DNA of 64,000 nt from Faucicola sp902506225 (GCA_902506225.1 LR733345.1:1240001-1304000); one strand, 5' to 3'; numbered from the stretch's first letter, positions 1-9,319 are shown. Made by a program: numbers and translations. The notes: generated by a model not told the origin, from the letters alone.

Positions 1-1
1 C

Positions 2-130
2 AACCCACTAAGTCTCATTATTCCTTGCCATCGCGTGATTGCCAGCGATGGCAAATTGGGCGGTTATACCGGTGGGATTGAGATTAAGCAAACATTGCTT
101 GATATAGAGCAAGCAAGTTATCAGCGATAA
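2..130 (+). CDS. Methylated-DNA--protein-cysteine methyltransferase, C-terminal part
   Basis: The window opens inside a plus-strand gene; only its last 42 codons are visible. The translation contains IPCHRV, the active-site motif of O6-alkylguanine-DNA alkyltransferases (Ogt/Ada C-terminal domain), whose cysteine accepts the alkyl group irreversibly. It is followed by GGYTGG, the usual context after the active site. It ends at a TAA and faces the neighbouring protease gene convergently, 19 bases away. Ogt versus an Ada-type protein cannot be decided without the N-terminus. Confidence 0.85.
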   Translation, partial: NPLSLIIPCHRVIASDGKLGGYTGGIEIKQTLLDIEQASYQR

Positions 131-149
131 ACAATAACCCAATGAGGCG

Positions 150-2813
150 TTATTCTTTATCATCTGCATCTTTTTCTTCCCAAGTTTCTAAGCGTTCATA
201 AATACGACCATAAACGGTATTTTTACGATACTTGCCTTTTTTGGTCATCTCATCCGGCGCTAGACCTGTCAATAGATACATGGCTTCATTGACATGCTCT
301 ACGGCATAGATGGTAAATTTACCTGCCGTCACGCTATCGATGATATCTTGACGCAGCATCAATTGCGCCAAATTGGCTTTGGGCACAATCACCCCTTGTT
401 TACCCGTCAAGCCTTGCTCGACACACGCATCATAAAAACCGGCGATTTTGGCATTGACACCGCCGACCGCTTGGACTTGACCAAATTGGTTCATCGATCC
501 TGTAACTGCAAAGCTTTGATTGATCGGGGTTTGCGATAGGGCAGATAGTAGTGCACAGGTTTCGGCTACTGTCGCGCTATCGCCATCGATACCGCCATAA
601 CTTTGTTCAAAAGCCAGCGATGCAGTAAAGTTAAGCGTGTGGTCTTCTGCAAACAGCGCTTTTAGGTAACTACTCATAATCAGCACGCCTTTGGCATGGA
701 TAGAGCCGCCTAAATCCACATCGCGCTCGATATCAACAATATCGGCATGCGCGGCACTGTGATGCACTGACGCTGTCAATCGAGCAGGCATACCAAACTC
801 ACTATCTGCGTAGCTGATGACTGTCAGCGCATTGATTTGACCAATCGCTTTGCCTTGGGTGCTAATCAGCTGTTGCCCTTTTTCTAGCTCTTGCCAGAAC
901 AATTGCCGTAAATAACCCGAGCGGTGACGAATATCCTCAATGGCTTGGCGGACATGGCTAGCGGTTACTGTGTTTTCAGGCGTAAGCTCTGATTGATTGA
1001 TGAGCGCATGACGATTGGCTTCGAGTAATAGCTGTGCCAATCTGTCCCCATGTAGGCTTAATTCATGCTGGTCTTCCGCTTGCTCACTAAGATAATCTAA
1101 TAAACATGCCAACGCGGTGTTATCAAACGTTAGCAATTGGTATTTGCTTATCATGTCGGCAATTTTGGCGGTCATCGCTTGTTCGTTGGCGTGACTGCGT
1201 ACCACGCGATCATGAAAATCTGCACGGATTTTGAATACGGCATTAAATTCAGGCTCAAAATCTAGCAGGTCATAATACAAGTCTGGCTCACCGAGTAAAA
1301 TGACTTTGACATCGAGCTTAATCGGTTGTGGCTCAAGGCTGATACTGCCGGTCAATGTCAGCATTTGCTCAAGGCTCGACATCTTGATTTGGCGGCTTTG
1401 CAGCGCACGTTTGAGGCCTTGCCACGCATACGGATATTCAAGCAAATTAGTTGCTTCAAGCACCAAATACCCGCCATTGGCACGATGCAGTGAACCGGCT
1501 CGAATCAGACTGACATCCGTTGACACAGTACCCAAATGGGTAATTTGCTCGACATGACCGAGTAAATTTAAATGGGTAGGTAAGTCTTCAAACACAATCG
1601 GTGCGCCTTGATCGGACGCATGGCTTGCAATCACATTGACAAAATAGCGCGCTGGCAATGGCGAGAAATGGCTAGGCAAAAACTCTTCATCATCTTCATT
1701 GATGATTCGTTCTACATGATTGACGATATCGTCATGCACGTCTTGCAAATACTTACGAACCTTTGGTAAGGCTTGATACTTGTCAAATAACGGCTCCATC
1801 AGAGGTTTTAAGGTACGCCGAGTCAATGAATGGTGTAGCGCTTGCAGGGTCTGATTGGCTTCATCTTCAATTTGCTCAAGCTCAACGGTCAGTTGGCTCA
1901 AGCGTTTTTGCATGTGGTTCTTATCTTGATAATTGGCAACATACGGCGATTTTGGGGTTAAGCCAAAGCTGGCTTGATTGGTTGCGCTCGAGGTATTATT
2001 AGAGGTGCTAGTTGTGGTGCTAGAGGTTTGAGTGGCTTTAAGTGGTAAAACTGGCGCTTTGCCACTGGATTTTTGGCGACCCAATTTATTAACAGGTTTG
2101 ATTGATAAATAACCATCGCTTGGCTCGATATCATTGTAACTGTCATTGTCATTGCCATCGGCTCGGTTGTCACTAAAATCCGATTTGATAAAAATCGGTT
2201 TATTGTCTGAAGGTCGCAGCGCCAATGCAAGTGAATACTGTTTACCTTCTTCATGCAGCGCATGATAGACCTGTTCTTCACGAAGGCTAATTTCATTCTT
2301 TATGGCTTCTACTTTACTTTGATAGTGCTCACTGCGAAAACGCTGATTGAGCTGACGTTTGGTGGTTAGCCAAAAGGTTTTGACATCTTCCGCTAATTGC
2401 TTGCCCATGCCAGCAGGCAGGTCAAGCGCAATCGGGGTGCGCGCATCAACAAAATTGTGCACATACACCCAGTCATTGGGTGTGGGTTTTTGTTTGGCGT
2501 GTGCTTGTAGCAGGCGAGTGATTAAGGTGCGTTTGCCCAGTCCGTTTTCACCTGCAGCAAAGATATGATAACCATTGGCATTGATATCAAGCGCAGTGGC
2601 AATCGCTTTACAGGCGCGCTCTTGCCCAAAGCCAATTTCAAGCGTTTTGGTATGGTGGCTATCTTTTGGCAAGGTCGCTGGGTCGGTATAACGGCGCAAG
2701 TGCGAGATTGCAACAGGCTGTAAATTGTTAGATTTGATGGTATCGGTAATGATAGCGGCGGATTTTGAAGTCACAGGGGTAGTACGAACAGATTTTGCAA
2801 GGGTATTTTTCAT
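150..2813 (-). CDS. Lon-family ATP-dependent protease (AAA_32 / Lon_C type)
   Basis: An 887-residue cytoplasmic protein of the Lon-related family that has a degenerate N-terminal AAA region and a C-terminal Lon proteolytic domain (like E. coli YcbZ), not classical LonA. A P-loop GENGLGKRT lies at residues 88-96. The protease domain has the catalytic serine in DGDSATV (Ser746) and the lysine in GGVNAKI (Lys789). Their 43-residue spacing equals that of Ser679/Lys722 in E. coli Lon. Residues about 215-290 form a low-complexity Ser/Thr/Asn insert. It is transcribed alone and probably acts in protein quality control. It is not BrxL, being far from the BREX operon and of different architecture. Confidence 0.9.
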   Translation of the reverse strand: MKNTLAKSVRTTPVTSKSAAIITDTIKSNNLQPVAISHLRRYTDPATLPKDSHHTKTLEIGFGQERACKAIATALDINANGYHIFAAGENGLGKRTLITRLLQAHAKQKPTPNDWVYVHNFVDARTPIALDLPAGMGKQLAEDVKTFWLTTKRQLNQRFRSEHYQSKVEAIKNEISLREEQVYHALHEEGKQYSLALALRPSDNKPIFIKSDFSDNRADGNDNDSYNDIEPSDGYLSIKPVNKLGRQKSSGKAPVLPLKATQTSSTTTSTSNNTSSATNQASFGLTPKSPYVANYQDKNHMQKRLSQLTVELEQIEDEANQTLQALHHSLTRRTLKPLMEPLFDKYQALPKVRKYLQDVHDDIVNHVERIINEDDEEFLPSHFSPLPARYFVNVIASHASDQGAPIVFEDLPTHLNLLGHVEQITHLGTVSTDVSLIRAGSLHRANGGYLVLEATNLLEYPYAWQGLKRALQSRQIKMSSLEQMLTLTGSISLEPQPIKLDVKVILLGEPDLYYDLLDFEPEFNAVFKIRADFHDRVVRSHANEQAMTAKIADMISKYQLLTFDNTALACLLDYLSEQAEDQHELSLHGDRLAQLLLEANRHALINQSELTPENTVTASHVRQAIEDIRHRSGYLRQLFWQELEKGQQLISTQGKAIGQINALTVISYADSEFGMPARLTASVHHSAAHADIVDIERDVDLGGSIHAKGVLIMSSYLKALFAEDHTLNFTASLAFEQSYGGIDGDSATVAETCALLSALSQTPINQSFAVTGSMNQFGQVQAVGGVNAKIAGFYDACVEQGLTGKQGVIVPKANLAQLMLRQDIIDSVTAGKFTIYAVEHVNEAMYLLTGLAPDEMTKKGKYRKNTVYGRIYERLETWEEKDADDKE

Positions 2814-3116
2814 AAAACAAGTTTCATCAACGCATTAAAAAGCGGTAGTGGGAAAGATAAACAATGACAGTGACAGTTAGAGTGACAGTGCTTAGGGTCT
2901 GAAGTCTAAGGTTTAGGGTCACTTATAGTTAACAGATAGGTTTTGGTAAGTGGTAATAAAGTATCAGTATGATGTGGTTTTTTGTTGATAAAATCAATGG
3001 CTATTTTTTCGTGAATCGTTGCCTTAAGGTTTCAGCCGCAGTAATATAAAAGTTGATGGGTAAGTATTTGCTAAGATAACATATTGACGCTTAACACAAT
3101 CGTTTGAGACAACAAC
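2814..3116. other. Intergenic region between lon-like gene and glpK
   Basis: No ORF or RNA gene is seen. Around 2863-2895 the octamer-like GTGACAGT recurs imperfectly three times, and GTTTAGGGTC-like words follow at 2890-2920. The region must hold the divergent promoters of both neighbours, but I cannot assign convincing -35/-10 pairs. Confidence 0.4.
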
Positions 3117-4715
3117 ATGGCTAAAACAGAAAACGGATTTATTTTAGCGCTGGATCAGGGCACTACCTCAAGCCGCAGTATCATCTTTGATAGCCAATTA
3201 ACACCCATCGCCATCGCCCAAAAGCCGCTGGGTATCATCACCCCAAAAGCTGGGTTTATCGAGCAAAATGCCAATGACATCTGGCAAACCCAAATTAGTA
3301 CCGCCCAAGAAGTGATTGCCAAAGCAGGATTATTGGCGACAGATATTTCAGCCATCGGTATCACCAACCAACGTGAGACCACCATAATTTGGCATAAAAA
3401 GACGGGTAAGCCTGTCGCACCCGCCATTGTCTGGCAAGATAGACGTACCCATCAGTGGTGTAGAGACTGGCGTGATAAAGGCTTTGATGCCAAAATCCAA
3501 CAAATTACCGGACTACGTATAGATCCGTATTTTAGTGCCAGCAAAATCGTATGGCTGTTAAACCAAAACCCTAAGCTTCGCCAACAAGCGCTAGCAGGTG
3601 AGTTGGCTTTTGGTACCGTGGATAGTTGGCTACTGTTTAACATGACAGGCGAGCATAGCATTGATATCACCAATGCCTCACGCACCATGCTGATGTCTTT
3701 GCAAACAGGCGACTGGTCTGATGAATTATTGGAATTGTTTGATATTCCCAAAACCATGTTACCTACCATCAAGCCATCGGATGGCGATTTTGGGGTCACC
3801 AAACAAGGGATGTTTGGCAAACAAATCCCAGTCACGGCAGTGCTAGGCGATCAGCAAGCGGCATTGTATGGGCAGGGCTGTAACCGAGCAGGCATGGCAA
3901 AATCTACCTATGGCACCGGCTGTTTTTTATTAATGAATACCGGCGATAAACCCTGTGTCAGTCATCAGCAATTACTCACCACCGTCGCTTGGCAAACCAC
4001 AGAGGCGAATCACACTCGTCAACCTAACCGGCATGAACCTTCAGGTAAATTGCCCAACTTGCTAAAACCTTTACAAAATTTACAACGAAATAAAAAAACA
4101 AGCGTCACGCAAACACAATATGCGCTTGAAGGCAGTGTGTTTATGGCAGGTGCCATCGTGCAGTGGCTACGCGATAACTTAGGTATGATAGCGCGCAGTG
4201 AGGACGTTGAAACCTTGGCAGCGCAAGTGCCAGATAGCCAAGGAGTGACCCTGATTCCTGCCTTTACGGGGCTTGGTGCACCTTACTGGCGAGCAGATGC
4301 TACCGCAAGACTTATCGGGCTGACACGCGGTACTACCAAAGCGCATATCGCAAGAGCCGCCTTAGAAGCGATTGCGCTGCAAGCTTATGATGTGTTAATC
4401 GCCATGCAAAAAGATAGCCCTGTGCCACTGCACGAACTGCGCGTGGATGGGGGCGCTGCCAATAACAATATCCTAATGCAATTTCAAGCCGATATACTCA
4501 ATGTCCCTGTGCTGCGACCAACGACCACTGAGAGTACCGCAAAAGGGGTGGCATTATTGGCAGGGCAAGCGGTGGGACTATATGATGACACTAGCATTGG
4601 TGAAAGTTGGCAGTTAGACCGTATCTTTGAGCCTAAGATGGCATTGTCTGAGCGCCAAGCCATCGTGGAGCGTTGGCAGTTTTATATCAATCAACTATTA
4701 AACGAACAAAATTAA
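3117..4715 (+). CDS. glpK: Glycerol kinase
   Basis: A 532-residue FGGY-family kinase that phosphorylates glycerol to sn-glycerol 3-phosphate. The N-terminal ALDQGTTSSR phosphate-binding loop, GITNQRETT, WQDRRT, the central YGTGCF motif and the C-terminal DGGAANN motif (adenosine binding) are all present in order. It is about 30 residues longer than E. coli GlpK (502). The excess sits at residues about 297-335, a basic, proline-rich stretch between the YGTGCFLLMNTG and ALEGSVF conserved blocks. It stands alone: no glpF or glpD neighbour is visible. The ribosome-binding site before ATG 3117 is weak. Confidence 0.95.
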   Translation: MAKTENGFILALDQGTTSSRSIIFDSQLTPIAIAQKPLGIITPKAGFIEQNANDIWQTQISTAQEVIAKAGLLATDISAIGITNQRETTIIWHKKTGKPVAPAIVWQDRRTHQWCRDWRDKGFDAKIQQITGLRIDPYFSASKIVWLLNQNPKLRQQALAGELAFGTVDSWLLFNMTGEHSIDITNASRTMLMSLQTGDWSDELLELFDIPKTMLPTIKPSDGDFGVTKQGMFGKQIPVTAVLGDQQAALYGQGCNRAGMAKSTYGTGCFLLMNTGDKPCVSHQQLLTTVAWQTTEANHTRQPNRHEPSGKLPNLLKPLQNLQRNKKTSVTQTQYALEGSVFMAGAIVQWLRDNLGMIARSEDVETLAAQVPDSQGVTLIPAFTGLGAPYWRADATARLIGLTRGTTKAHIARAALEAIALQAYDVLIAMQKDSPVPLHELRVDGGAANNNILMQFQADILNVPVLRPTTTESTAKGVALLAGQAVGLYDDTSIGESWQLDRIFEPKMALSERQAIVERWQFYINQLLNEQN

Positions 4716-5073
4716 AGCAAGAAAATCATTAATATAGCTCTAAAAAACTAAAAATAATTTAAAAACAAATAGTTAACTATATGAAAAATTTTTTAAAGAC
4801 TCGACACGAGAGTGATTTTCGTTAGCAATTAAGGTGATTAAGTAAAAAAAAGCAATTTATAAGCTTAATTTTTAACCCCTGATTAAAAATATCGGCAAAT
4901 TTTGGCTAAAAATAGTGATTTTTTGTGTAGAAATTGAATAAAAAAATGTATAATGCTTCAAAATTCGACACTTTGTTGACAGTGATGAAAGTTACGAAGA
5001 TGAAAGTCAGGAAATTTTTTGGACAATGTTGCTACAAGCAAGCAGGGATAACTGGTAACTAAACATTAAGGAT
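4716..5073. promoter_or_regulatory. AT-rich intergenic region with candidate promoter for the EEP gene
   Basis: No gene is seen in these 358 bases. A perfect TATAAT at 4949-4954 is preceded directly by TG but lacks a good -35 at 17 bases; the nearest TTGTGT (4923-4928) is 20 bases away. Transcription from here would give a leader of about 110 bases before the ATG at 5074. The promoter call is an inference from the -10 box alone. Confidence 0.35.
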
Positions 5074-6087
5074 ATGACAGTGGACAATCAATTTGTTATC
5101 GCTACGGCAAATTTACTTAACTTTGCACTGCCCAATCGGGTTTTTTATCGAAACCAAGATGCGTATACGCCAAAGCAATATCAACAAAAGATGAATGCAC
5201 TTGCCCCCATTTTTCGTCAATTGCAAGCTGATATCATTGGTTGCCAAGAAATTTGGGATGAGCAAGCACTGATTGACTTATGTCATGCAGCCGGTCTCAA
5301 TGACTATCATGTTACCGTGCCGTTAGCCAGTAATCAGCCAGATAGTCCATTAACCCAAGGGCGAGGCGCAATTGGTACCCCGAGCGTAGGCTTGGTATCG
5401 CGTTTTGAGATTATTAACACCCAATTGCTCACGCAGATGCCTGCGATTGCGTTGTTGGACGTTCCTGATGTTGGGCTTTATCAACAATTTAATCGTCCCC
5501 CGCTGATTGCTGACATCAGATTGCCAAATGGCATGGTGGTCACTGTGATTGTGGCGCATCTAAAAAGTAAACGCCCTGAGTTTTTAGAAAACGCGCAAGG
5601 CGAGCCGTTAGAAGATCGCAATGATCCGCTAATTCGAGTCCGCGCCAAGCTGCGCAGTCTTTGTATGCGGGCAGCGGAAGCGGCAGGCATTCGCCAAGTG
5701 GTCATCGAAAAACTGTCACACAACAACCATCCGCTGATTTTGTTAGGGGATATGAATGATGTGATGCAGAGTGTCACTTGTCAGCTTTTAAGCGAATCGG
5801 GCGAAGTATTTTATGATAAGTCGATGCGGGATATCGTGCTATATGATGCCTCTACGGTACAAAGCCGTATGCACTGGCTTAAAGATGTGGCGTACACCCA
5901 TATCCACCAAGGTACGCCAGAAGTGCTTGATCAAATTTTGGTATCTGAACAGTTTTTAGCTGATAGTAAATTTAATATCGGTGAAGTATTACAAGTTGAT
6001 TATTTTAACGATCATCTCAAATTTATTGTAGAACAACGCCCAACTGATCATGGATTGGTACGGGCACAAATTAAACTTTATTCATAA
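5074..6087 (+). CDS. Endonuclease/exonuclease/phosphatase (EEP) family protein
   Basis: A 337-residue metal-dependent hydrolase fold. Family landmarks are visible: ATANLLNF at the N-terminus (metal/Asn region), GCQEIWD around residue 57 (Mg2+-binding Glu), IVAHLKSKRPE near 160, LLGDMNDV near 225 (Asp/Asn catalytic pair) and TDHGLVRA near the C-terminus (Asp-His). There is no signal peptide. The substrate is unknown: EEP proteins can cleave DNA, phospholipids or phosphate esters. The gene is 20 bases upstream of a TetR regulator in the same direction, so the two are probably co-transcribed. Confidence 0.85.
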   Translation: MTVDNQFVIATANLLNFALPNRVFYRNQDAYTPKQYQQKMNALAPIFRQLQADIIGCQEIWDEQALIDLCHAAGLNDYHVTVPLASNQPDSPLTQGRGAIGTPSVGLVSRFEIINTQLLTQMPAIALLDVPDVGLYQQFNRPPLIADIRLPNGMVVTVIVAHLKSKRPEFLENAQGEPLEDRNDPLIRVRAKLRSLCMRAAEAAGIRQVVIEKLSHNNHPLILLGDMNDVMQSVTCQLLSESGEVFYDKSMRDIVLYDASTVQSRMHWLKDVAYTHIHQGTPEVLDQILVSEQFLADSKFNIGEVLQVDYFNDHLKFIVEQRPTDHGLVRAQIKLYS

Positions 6088-6107
6088 TCAGTCGATAGAG
6101 AGGAAAT

Positions 6108-6797
6108 ATGTCAAGCGCTTATGATGAAAAAATTGAGGATGTTTTGGTGGACTCTGAGCTCGCTCGCCGCCTAGTCCCTAACAAATTCAAGTTCACTAGC
6201 CAGCAAGGTCGTTTGCGTCGCCAAAAATTATTAGCCGCTGCCAAAGAATTGAGCGCGACCCGACCTGTCAGTGAGATTAGTTTGGCTGATGTGTGTGAAC
6301 GAGCGGACATTCCCAGAGCCTCGGCATATCACTTCTTCCCAAACGTTGAAGCGATTTTTTTGGCATTACGTTTTTTAAATGCGATAGAAATCTTTAACAA
6401 GCTTGAAAAAGTCGATGCCAAACAATTTAGTCGCTGGCAGGCTTATATCACCACAGTCATTGAGACAGGCGTTGATATTATTCAATCTGATTTAACGGTT
6501 GCCCGTTTGATTTATGAGACCAATACCCCAGATTTTGAGGGCAATGCGTTTGGTAGTGAAATTGAAAAAAGCCTGAGCCAAATGGTGTATGATAAGTTGT
6601 CTGAGCATTATAAAATGCCGGCTTTAGAAACCATTCATCAGCAATTGTTAGTCGCGTACGGTATTATCAATGGTATTTTTATCTTAGCTTATCGTTCAGA
6701 AAAAGAAATCACCGATGCCTATCGTCAAGAAGCGATTACAGCGGTGATAGCTTATCTACGTTGTTATTTACCTGAAAATTTGCCAAAAAACGGCTAG
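6108..6797 (+). CDS. TetR/AcrR-family transcriptional regulator
   Basis: A 229-residue protein with an N-terminal helix-turn-helix of the TetR type (ISLADVCERADIPRASAYHFF, residues about 57-77) followed by an all-helical ligand/dimerisation domain. It begins 20 bases after the EEP gene with an AGAGAGGAAAT ribosome-binding site. Co-transcription suggests it controls its own operon or a neighbour; the ligand is unknown. The ORF ends 49 bases before a bidirectional terminator. Confidence 0.88.
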   Translation: MSSAYDEKIEDVLVDSELARRLVPNKFKFTSQQGRLRRQKLLAAAKELSATRPVSEISLADVCERADIPRASAYHFFPNVEAIFLALRFLNAIEIFNKLEKVDAKQFSRWQAYITTVIETGVDIIQSDLTVARLIYETNTPDFEGNAFGSEIEKSLSQMVYDKLSEHYKMPALETIHQQLLVAYGIINGIFILAYRSEKEITDAYRQEAITAVIAYLRCYLPENLPKNG

Positions 6798-6845
6798 TTT
6801 TATAACCTGCTAGGGTTATAACCGATAGGCAATACAAGAGGTAAT

Positions 6846-6875
6846 AAAAAACCCATCAGCGAGATGGGTTTTTTT
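6846..6875. terminator. Bidirectional rho-independent terminator
   Basis: Stem AACCCATC (6850-6857) / GATGGGTT (6863-6870) with loop AGCGA, flanked by an A run on the left and a T run on the right. It can end both the tetR transcript (plus) and the entericidin-like gene (minus). Confidence 0.85.
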
Positions 6876-6896
6876 ACTTAAACAGAAAATCTACTA

Positions 6897-7037
6897 TTAG
6901 ATTTTGTTTTCAGTTTTTTGTGCAGTATGAGTTACCGCGTCACCTGTTTTTGATACGTCTTTACCAAAACCTTTGACTGTATTACAGCCTGTGACAGCAA
7001 ACATAACAGCGATTGATGCAGCGATTAATTTTTTCAT
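6897..7037 (-). CDS. Entericidin A/B-like small lipoprotein
   Basis: A 46-residue ORF with start ATG at 7037 and a good GAGGAAAT ribosome-binding site at 7041-7050. The sequence starts MKKLIAASIAVMFAVTGC, a type II signal peptide whose lipobox (VTGC) makes Cys18 the lipidated residue. The mature peptide NTVKGFGKDVSKTGDAV matches the entericidin family pattern (CNTxxGxGxDxxxxG). Such proteins are small outer-membrane lipoproteins; in E. coli they form an antidote/toxin pair, but here only one copy is present, so that role cannot be assumed. Confidence 0.85.
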   Translation of the reverse strand: MKKLIAASIAVMFAVTGCNTVKGFGKDVSKTGDAVTHTAQKTENKI

Positions 7038-7340
7038 TTTAAATTTCCTCAGATATATCCATTATTTTTTAACAGTTTTTAACTACCAGGTTAAATCATG
7101 CGACTTTATTGATTCATAGAAGATTGATTCATAAAATTCAAATAAAGTAAAACATGCTTGGTAGAGCCATGGTAATGCAGGTTAGTCTAACGTCGCTATA
7201 GCGTTAATGTAACCAAAACTATCAAGTTGTAAAAAAAACTTAAATTTACGCAATAAGTATAGGTTTTTTGTAAATTAATCTTCGCATTTAGCGCTTTTTT
7301 ATTTCAATCTGTTTAATTTAATCTAATTAAGGATGTCGAC
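7038..7340. other. Intergenic region upstream of trmL and the entericidin-like gene
   Basis: An AT-rich stretch with no ORF or RNA gene that I can support. It holds the divergent promoters of the two flanking genes. The repeated word TTGATTCATA (around 7109 and 7125) is the only internal structure noticed. Confidence 0.3.
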
Positions 7341-7865
7341 ATGATTCATGTGGTATTAGTTGAACCCAAAATGCCAAGCAACACAGGCAATATTATTCGG
7401 TTATGCGCCAATACGGGCGCAACGCTACATTTGGTTGAGCCACTAGGGTTTGAACTAGAAGATAAAAAATTACGCCGAGCAGGGCTCGATTATCATGAAT
7501 GGGCAAATGTCAAAGTACATGCCAATTGGCAGGATGCGCAGGACAGTCTAAGCCAAAGTGGGGTACAAAGAATTGTTGCCTTGACCACCAAGCTTAGCAA
7601 ACCTTTATATGATGAAGATTTTGCGCAAGTGGCAAATATCGCTTTGGTATTTGGGTCAGAGACAGCCGGATTACCCGAGCCAATTCGCGCGGCAATTGGT
7701 CAAGATAACTGGTTGCGTTTGCCTATGTTGCCGACCTCTCGCAGTTTGAATTTATCTAACAGCGTGGCAATTACATTATTTGAAGTTTGGCGTCAGCAGG
7801 GGTTTGGCGGTGATAACGGTCACAGTATCGGTTATGACAATCTCGTCCCTTATGACCCAAAATAA
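7341..7865 (+). CDS. trmL: tRNA (cytidine(34)-2'-O)-methyltransferase
   Basis: A 174-residue SPOUT methyltransferase that 2'-O-methylates the wobble nucleotide of tRNA-Leu isoacceptors using S-adenosylmethionine. The trefoil-knot motifs are clear: N-terminal MIHVVLVEPKMPSNTGNIIR, LVFGSETAGLP, and the C-terminal knot LPMLPTSRSLNLSNSVAI. Length is close to E. coli TrmL (157) with a short C-terminal extension. A GGATG ribosome-binding site precedes the ATG. It converges with tusE, with 9 bases between the stops. Confidence 0.95.
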   Translation: MIHVVLVEPKMPSNTGNIIRLCANTGATLHLVEPLGFELEDKKLRRAGLDYHEWANVKVHANWQDAQDSLSQSGVQRIVALTTKLSKPLYDEDFAQVANIALVFGSETAGLPEPIRAAIGQDNWLRLPMLPTSRSLNLSNSVAITLFEVWRQQGFGGDNGHSIGYDNLVPYDPK

Positions 7866-7874
7866 TCTCAAAAT

Positions 7875-8195
7875 TTATAAGCAATTTGCAGGTTTGGGCA
7901 ACCCTGCAATGCGGTTGACATGACGCGCGACAAGACCCGTGTTAAACATGGCTTGCAGTTTGGTGTTATCAATCGCCAATGAGGGCAATTGCTTGGATAA
8001 AAACTTGATTAAAGGACGGGTCGTCGGTGGATGGCTGTATAAATCATAATATTGACGCACTGCGTCTATGATTTGATAGTGTTCAGGGGTTAACGTGACA
8101 TCCAGCGTGTTCGCCAATTGTTGCGCGATATCTGGTGTCCAGGTTTGATGAGCTATCAAATGACCGTCTTGGTCAAGTTCGGGAAGTTGGGTCAT
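7875..8195 (-). CDS. tusE: Sulfur-relay protein TusE (DsrC family)
   Basis: A 106-residue DsrC/TusE-family protein that accepts persulfide sulfur from TusBCD and passes it on for 2-thiolation of the tRNA wobble uridine. The C-terminal arm GLPKPANCL carries the conserved penultimate cysteine (Cys105), the sulfur carrier. It is last in a minus-strand operon, 5 bases after tusC. Confidence 0.9.
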   Translation of the reverse strand: MTQLPELDQDGHLIAHQTWTPDIAQQLANTLDVTLTPEHYQIIDAVRQYYDLYSHPPTTRPLIKFLSKQLPSLAIDNTKLQAMFNTGLVARHVNRIAGLPKPANCL

Positions 8196-8200
8196 AGTGT

Positions 8201-8533
8201 TTATAAGTCAAAAGTGGTATCAAAATAAGGTAGTGTGGTTGGCTTTAGCGCTACTTGAGCACACCAATCAAAGTCTGCTGATAGGTTCGCTTGCCACGCT
8301 TTTAATCTATTAAAATCTGCTAGCGCCAGCCAAGCGGGCGGCATATCATACATATCAAGGGATGCCAGCATATGGGCAAGCTTGCCGGTAGGCTCATCAA
8401 GTAGTAAGTTTAGCATGCCATCACCGATAGTCAGCTGAATTTGGTGGTCAAACGCCGCCAGCGCAAACGCCATTGATAAGGCTTCATGACAAAGCAAAAA
8501 CGTGTCAGCGTGAATATTAATGATAATTTTCAT
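8201..8533 (-). CDS. tusC: Sulfur-relay protein TusC-like (DsrF)
   Basis: A 110-residue DsrE/F-like fold protein. GDGMLNLL and LDMYDMPPAWL correspond to the ADGVxQL and LxLYDIxxxW segments of TusC/DsrF. It sits between tusD-like and tusE-like genes, the usual tus order. No separate tusB ORF is found in the 30-base gap upstream or the 5-base gap downstream. Assignment as TusC rather than TusB rests on the YD..W segment and position. Confidence 0.75.
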   Translation of the reverse strand: MKIIINIHADTFLLCHEALSMAFALAAFDHQIQLTIGDGMLNLLLDEPTGKLAHMLASLDMYDMPPAWLALADFNRLKAWQANLSADFDWCAQVALKPTTLPYFDTTFDL

Positions 8534-8563
8534 AGTTAATCGCTATCGCTAAACCCAACCCAA

Positions 8564-9040
8564 TTAAAACTGATAAACCGTTGTTGCCCTGTGCAGATGC
8601 ATGGCCAATTCACCCAAACCGACTAATTCAAAGCCATCTGCCAAATTGTCACCTTGTAGCTGATGCCTAGTCGCATTGTCAGCATCTGTCACCCCGCGAG
8701 CCAAAGCGGCACTCACACACACTTCAATGGTTAAATCATGACTCATAGCAAAGTGTTGCCAATTTTTTGCCAGATTTTCGATATCATCGGGCAGCCAAAT
8801 TAATCGGTTGGCCAACATCACCGCATCACTATATAAGAAAATTTTAAAATCGGTACTAGTTAACGGGTTTTGCTCATTGGTTGTTTTACTAGCGTTTGCA
8901 CATAGCGATTGGGCGCATTCAAGCGCTCGTTTGGTGAGCGGATGGCTAGGGGCATGTGTCATCAGCATCACAATTGGTGTATCCAACGTCGAAGTATTTG
9001 GCATAGCGGTATTATTCGATGTAGTTATCAAATCAGTCAT
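8564..9040 (-). CDS. tusD: Sulfur-relay protein TusD-like (DsrE)
   Basis: A 158-residue DsrE-family protein, first gene of the tusD-tusC-tusE operon. EVCVSAALARGVTD (Cys108) matches the active-cysteine block of TusD (CVxAAxRRG). The C-terminal GLGELAMHLHRATTVYQF resembles the TusD end. The N-terminal 25 residues are Thr/Asn rich and outside the fold; a later start at Met13 or Met25 is possible. Confidence 0.82.
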   Translation of the reverse strand: MTDLITTSNNTAMPNTSTLDTPIVMLMTHAPSHPLTKRALECAQSLCANASKTTNEQNPLTSTDFKIFLYSDAVMLANRLIWLPDDIENLAKNWQHFAMSHDLTIEVCVSAALARGVTDADNATRHQLQGDNLADGFELVGLGELAMHLHRATTVYQF

Positions 9041-9123
9041 TTAACCATCTATAAGGCATTAATAAGGCATTAATCTATAAAGCTGCATTCTGCTCGCTAT
9101 TTTAGCAAAATCGACCCCTATTT

Positions 9124-9166
9124 GCGATACTTGTAATAGCGGCGATAGTAGCGATACTTGTAATAG
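9124..9166. repeat. 16-bp direct repeat upstream of the GT4 gene
   Basis: GCGATACTTGTAATAG occurs at 9124-9139 and again at 9151-9166, a 27-base period, in the 279-base divergent intergenic region between tusD and the glycosyltransferase. It could be a regulator-binding repeat or a simple duplication. Confidence 0.6.
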
Positions 9167-9319
9167 GTGCGATGCAATTGTCATCAAACTGTTATCAAAT
9201 TGACATGAGGTTGTCAATGGCGGCTTATAAGCTTAACCCATACAAAGGATTGATTTAATTTACCGAAATGGCTTTTGTAGTGAAATAAAGCAGTCGGTTG
9301 TAATGGTTGATAACATACT

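Noticed and set aside
150..2813. The Lon-family protease as the missing BrxL
   Set aside because: It is 35 kb from the pglZ end, lies outside the island in the core genome, and has the YcbZ/AAA_32-type architecture, not that of BrxL.
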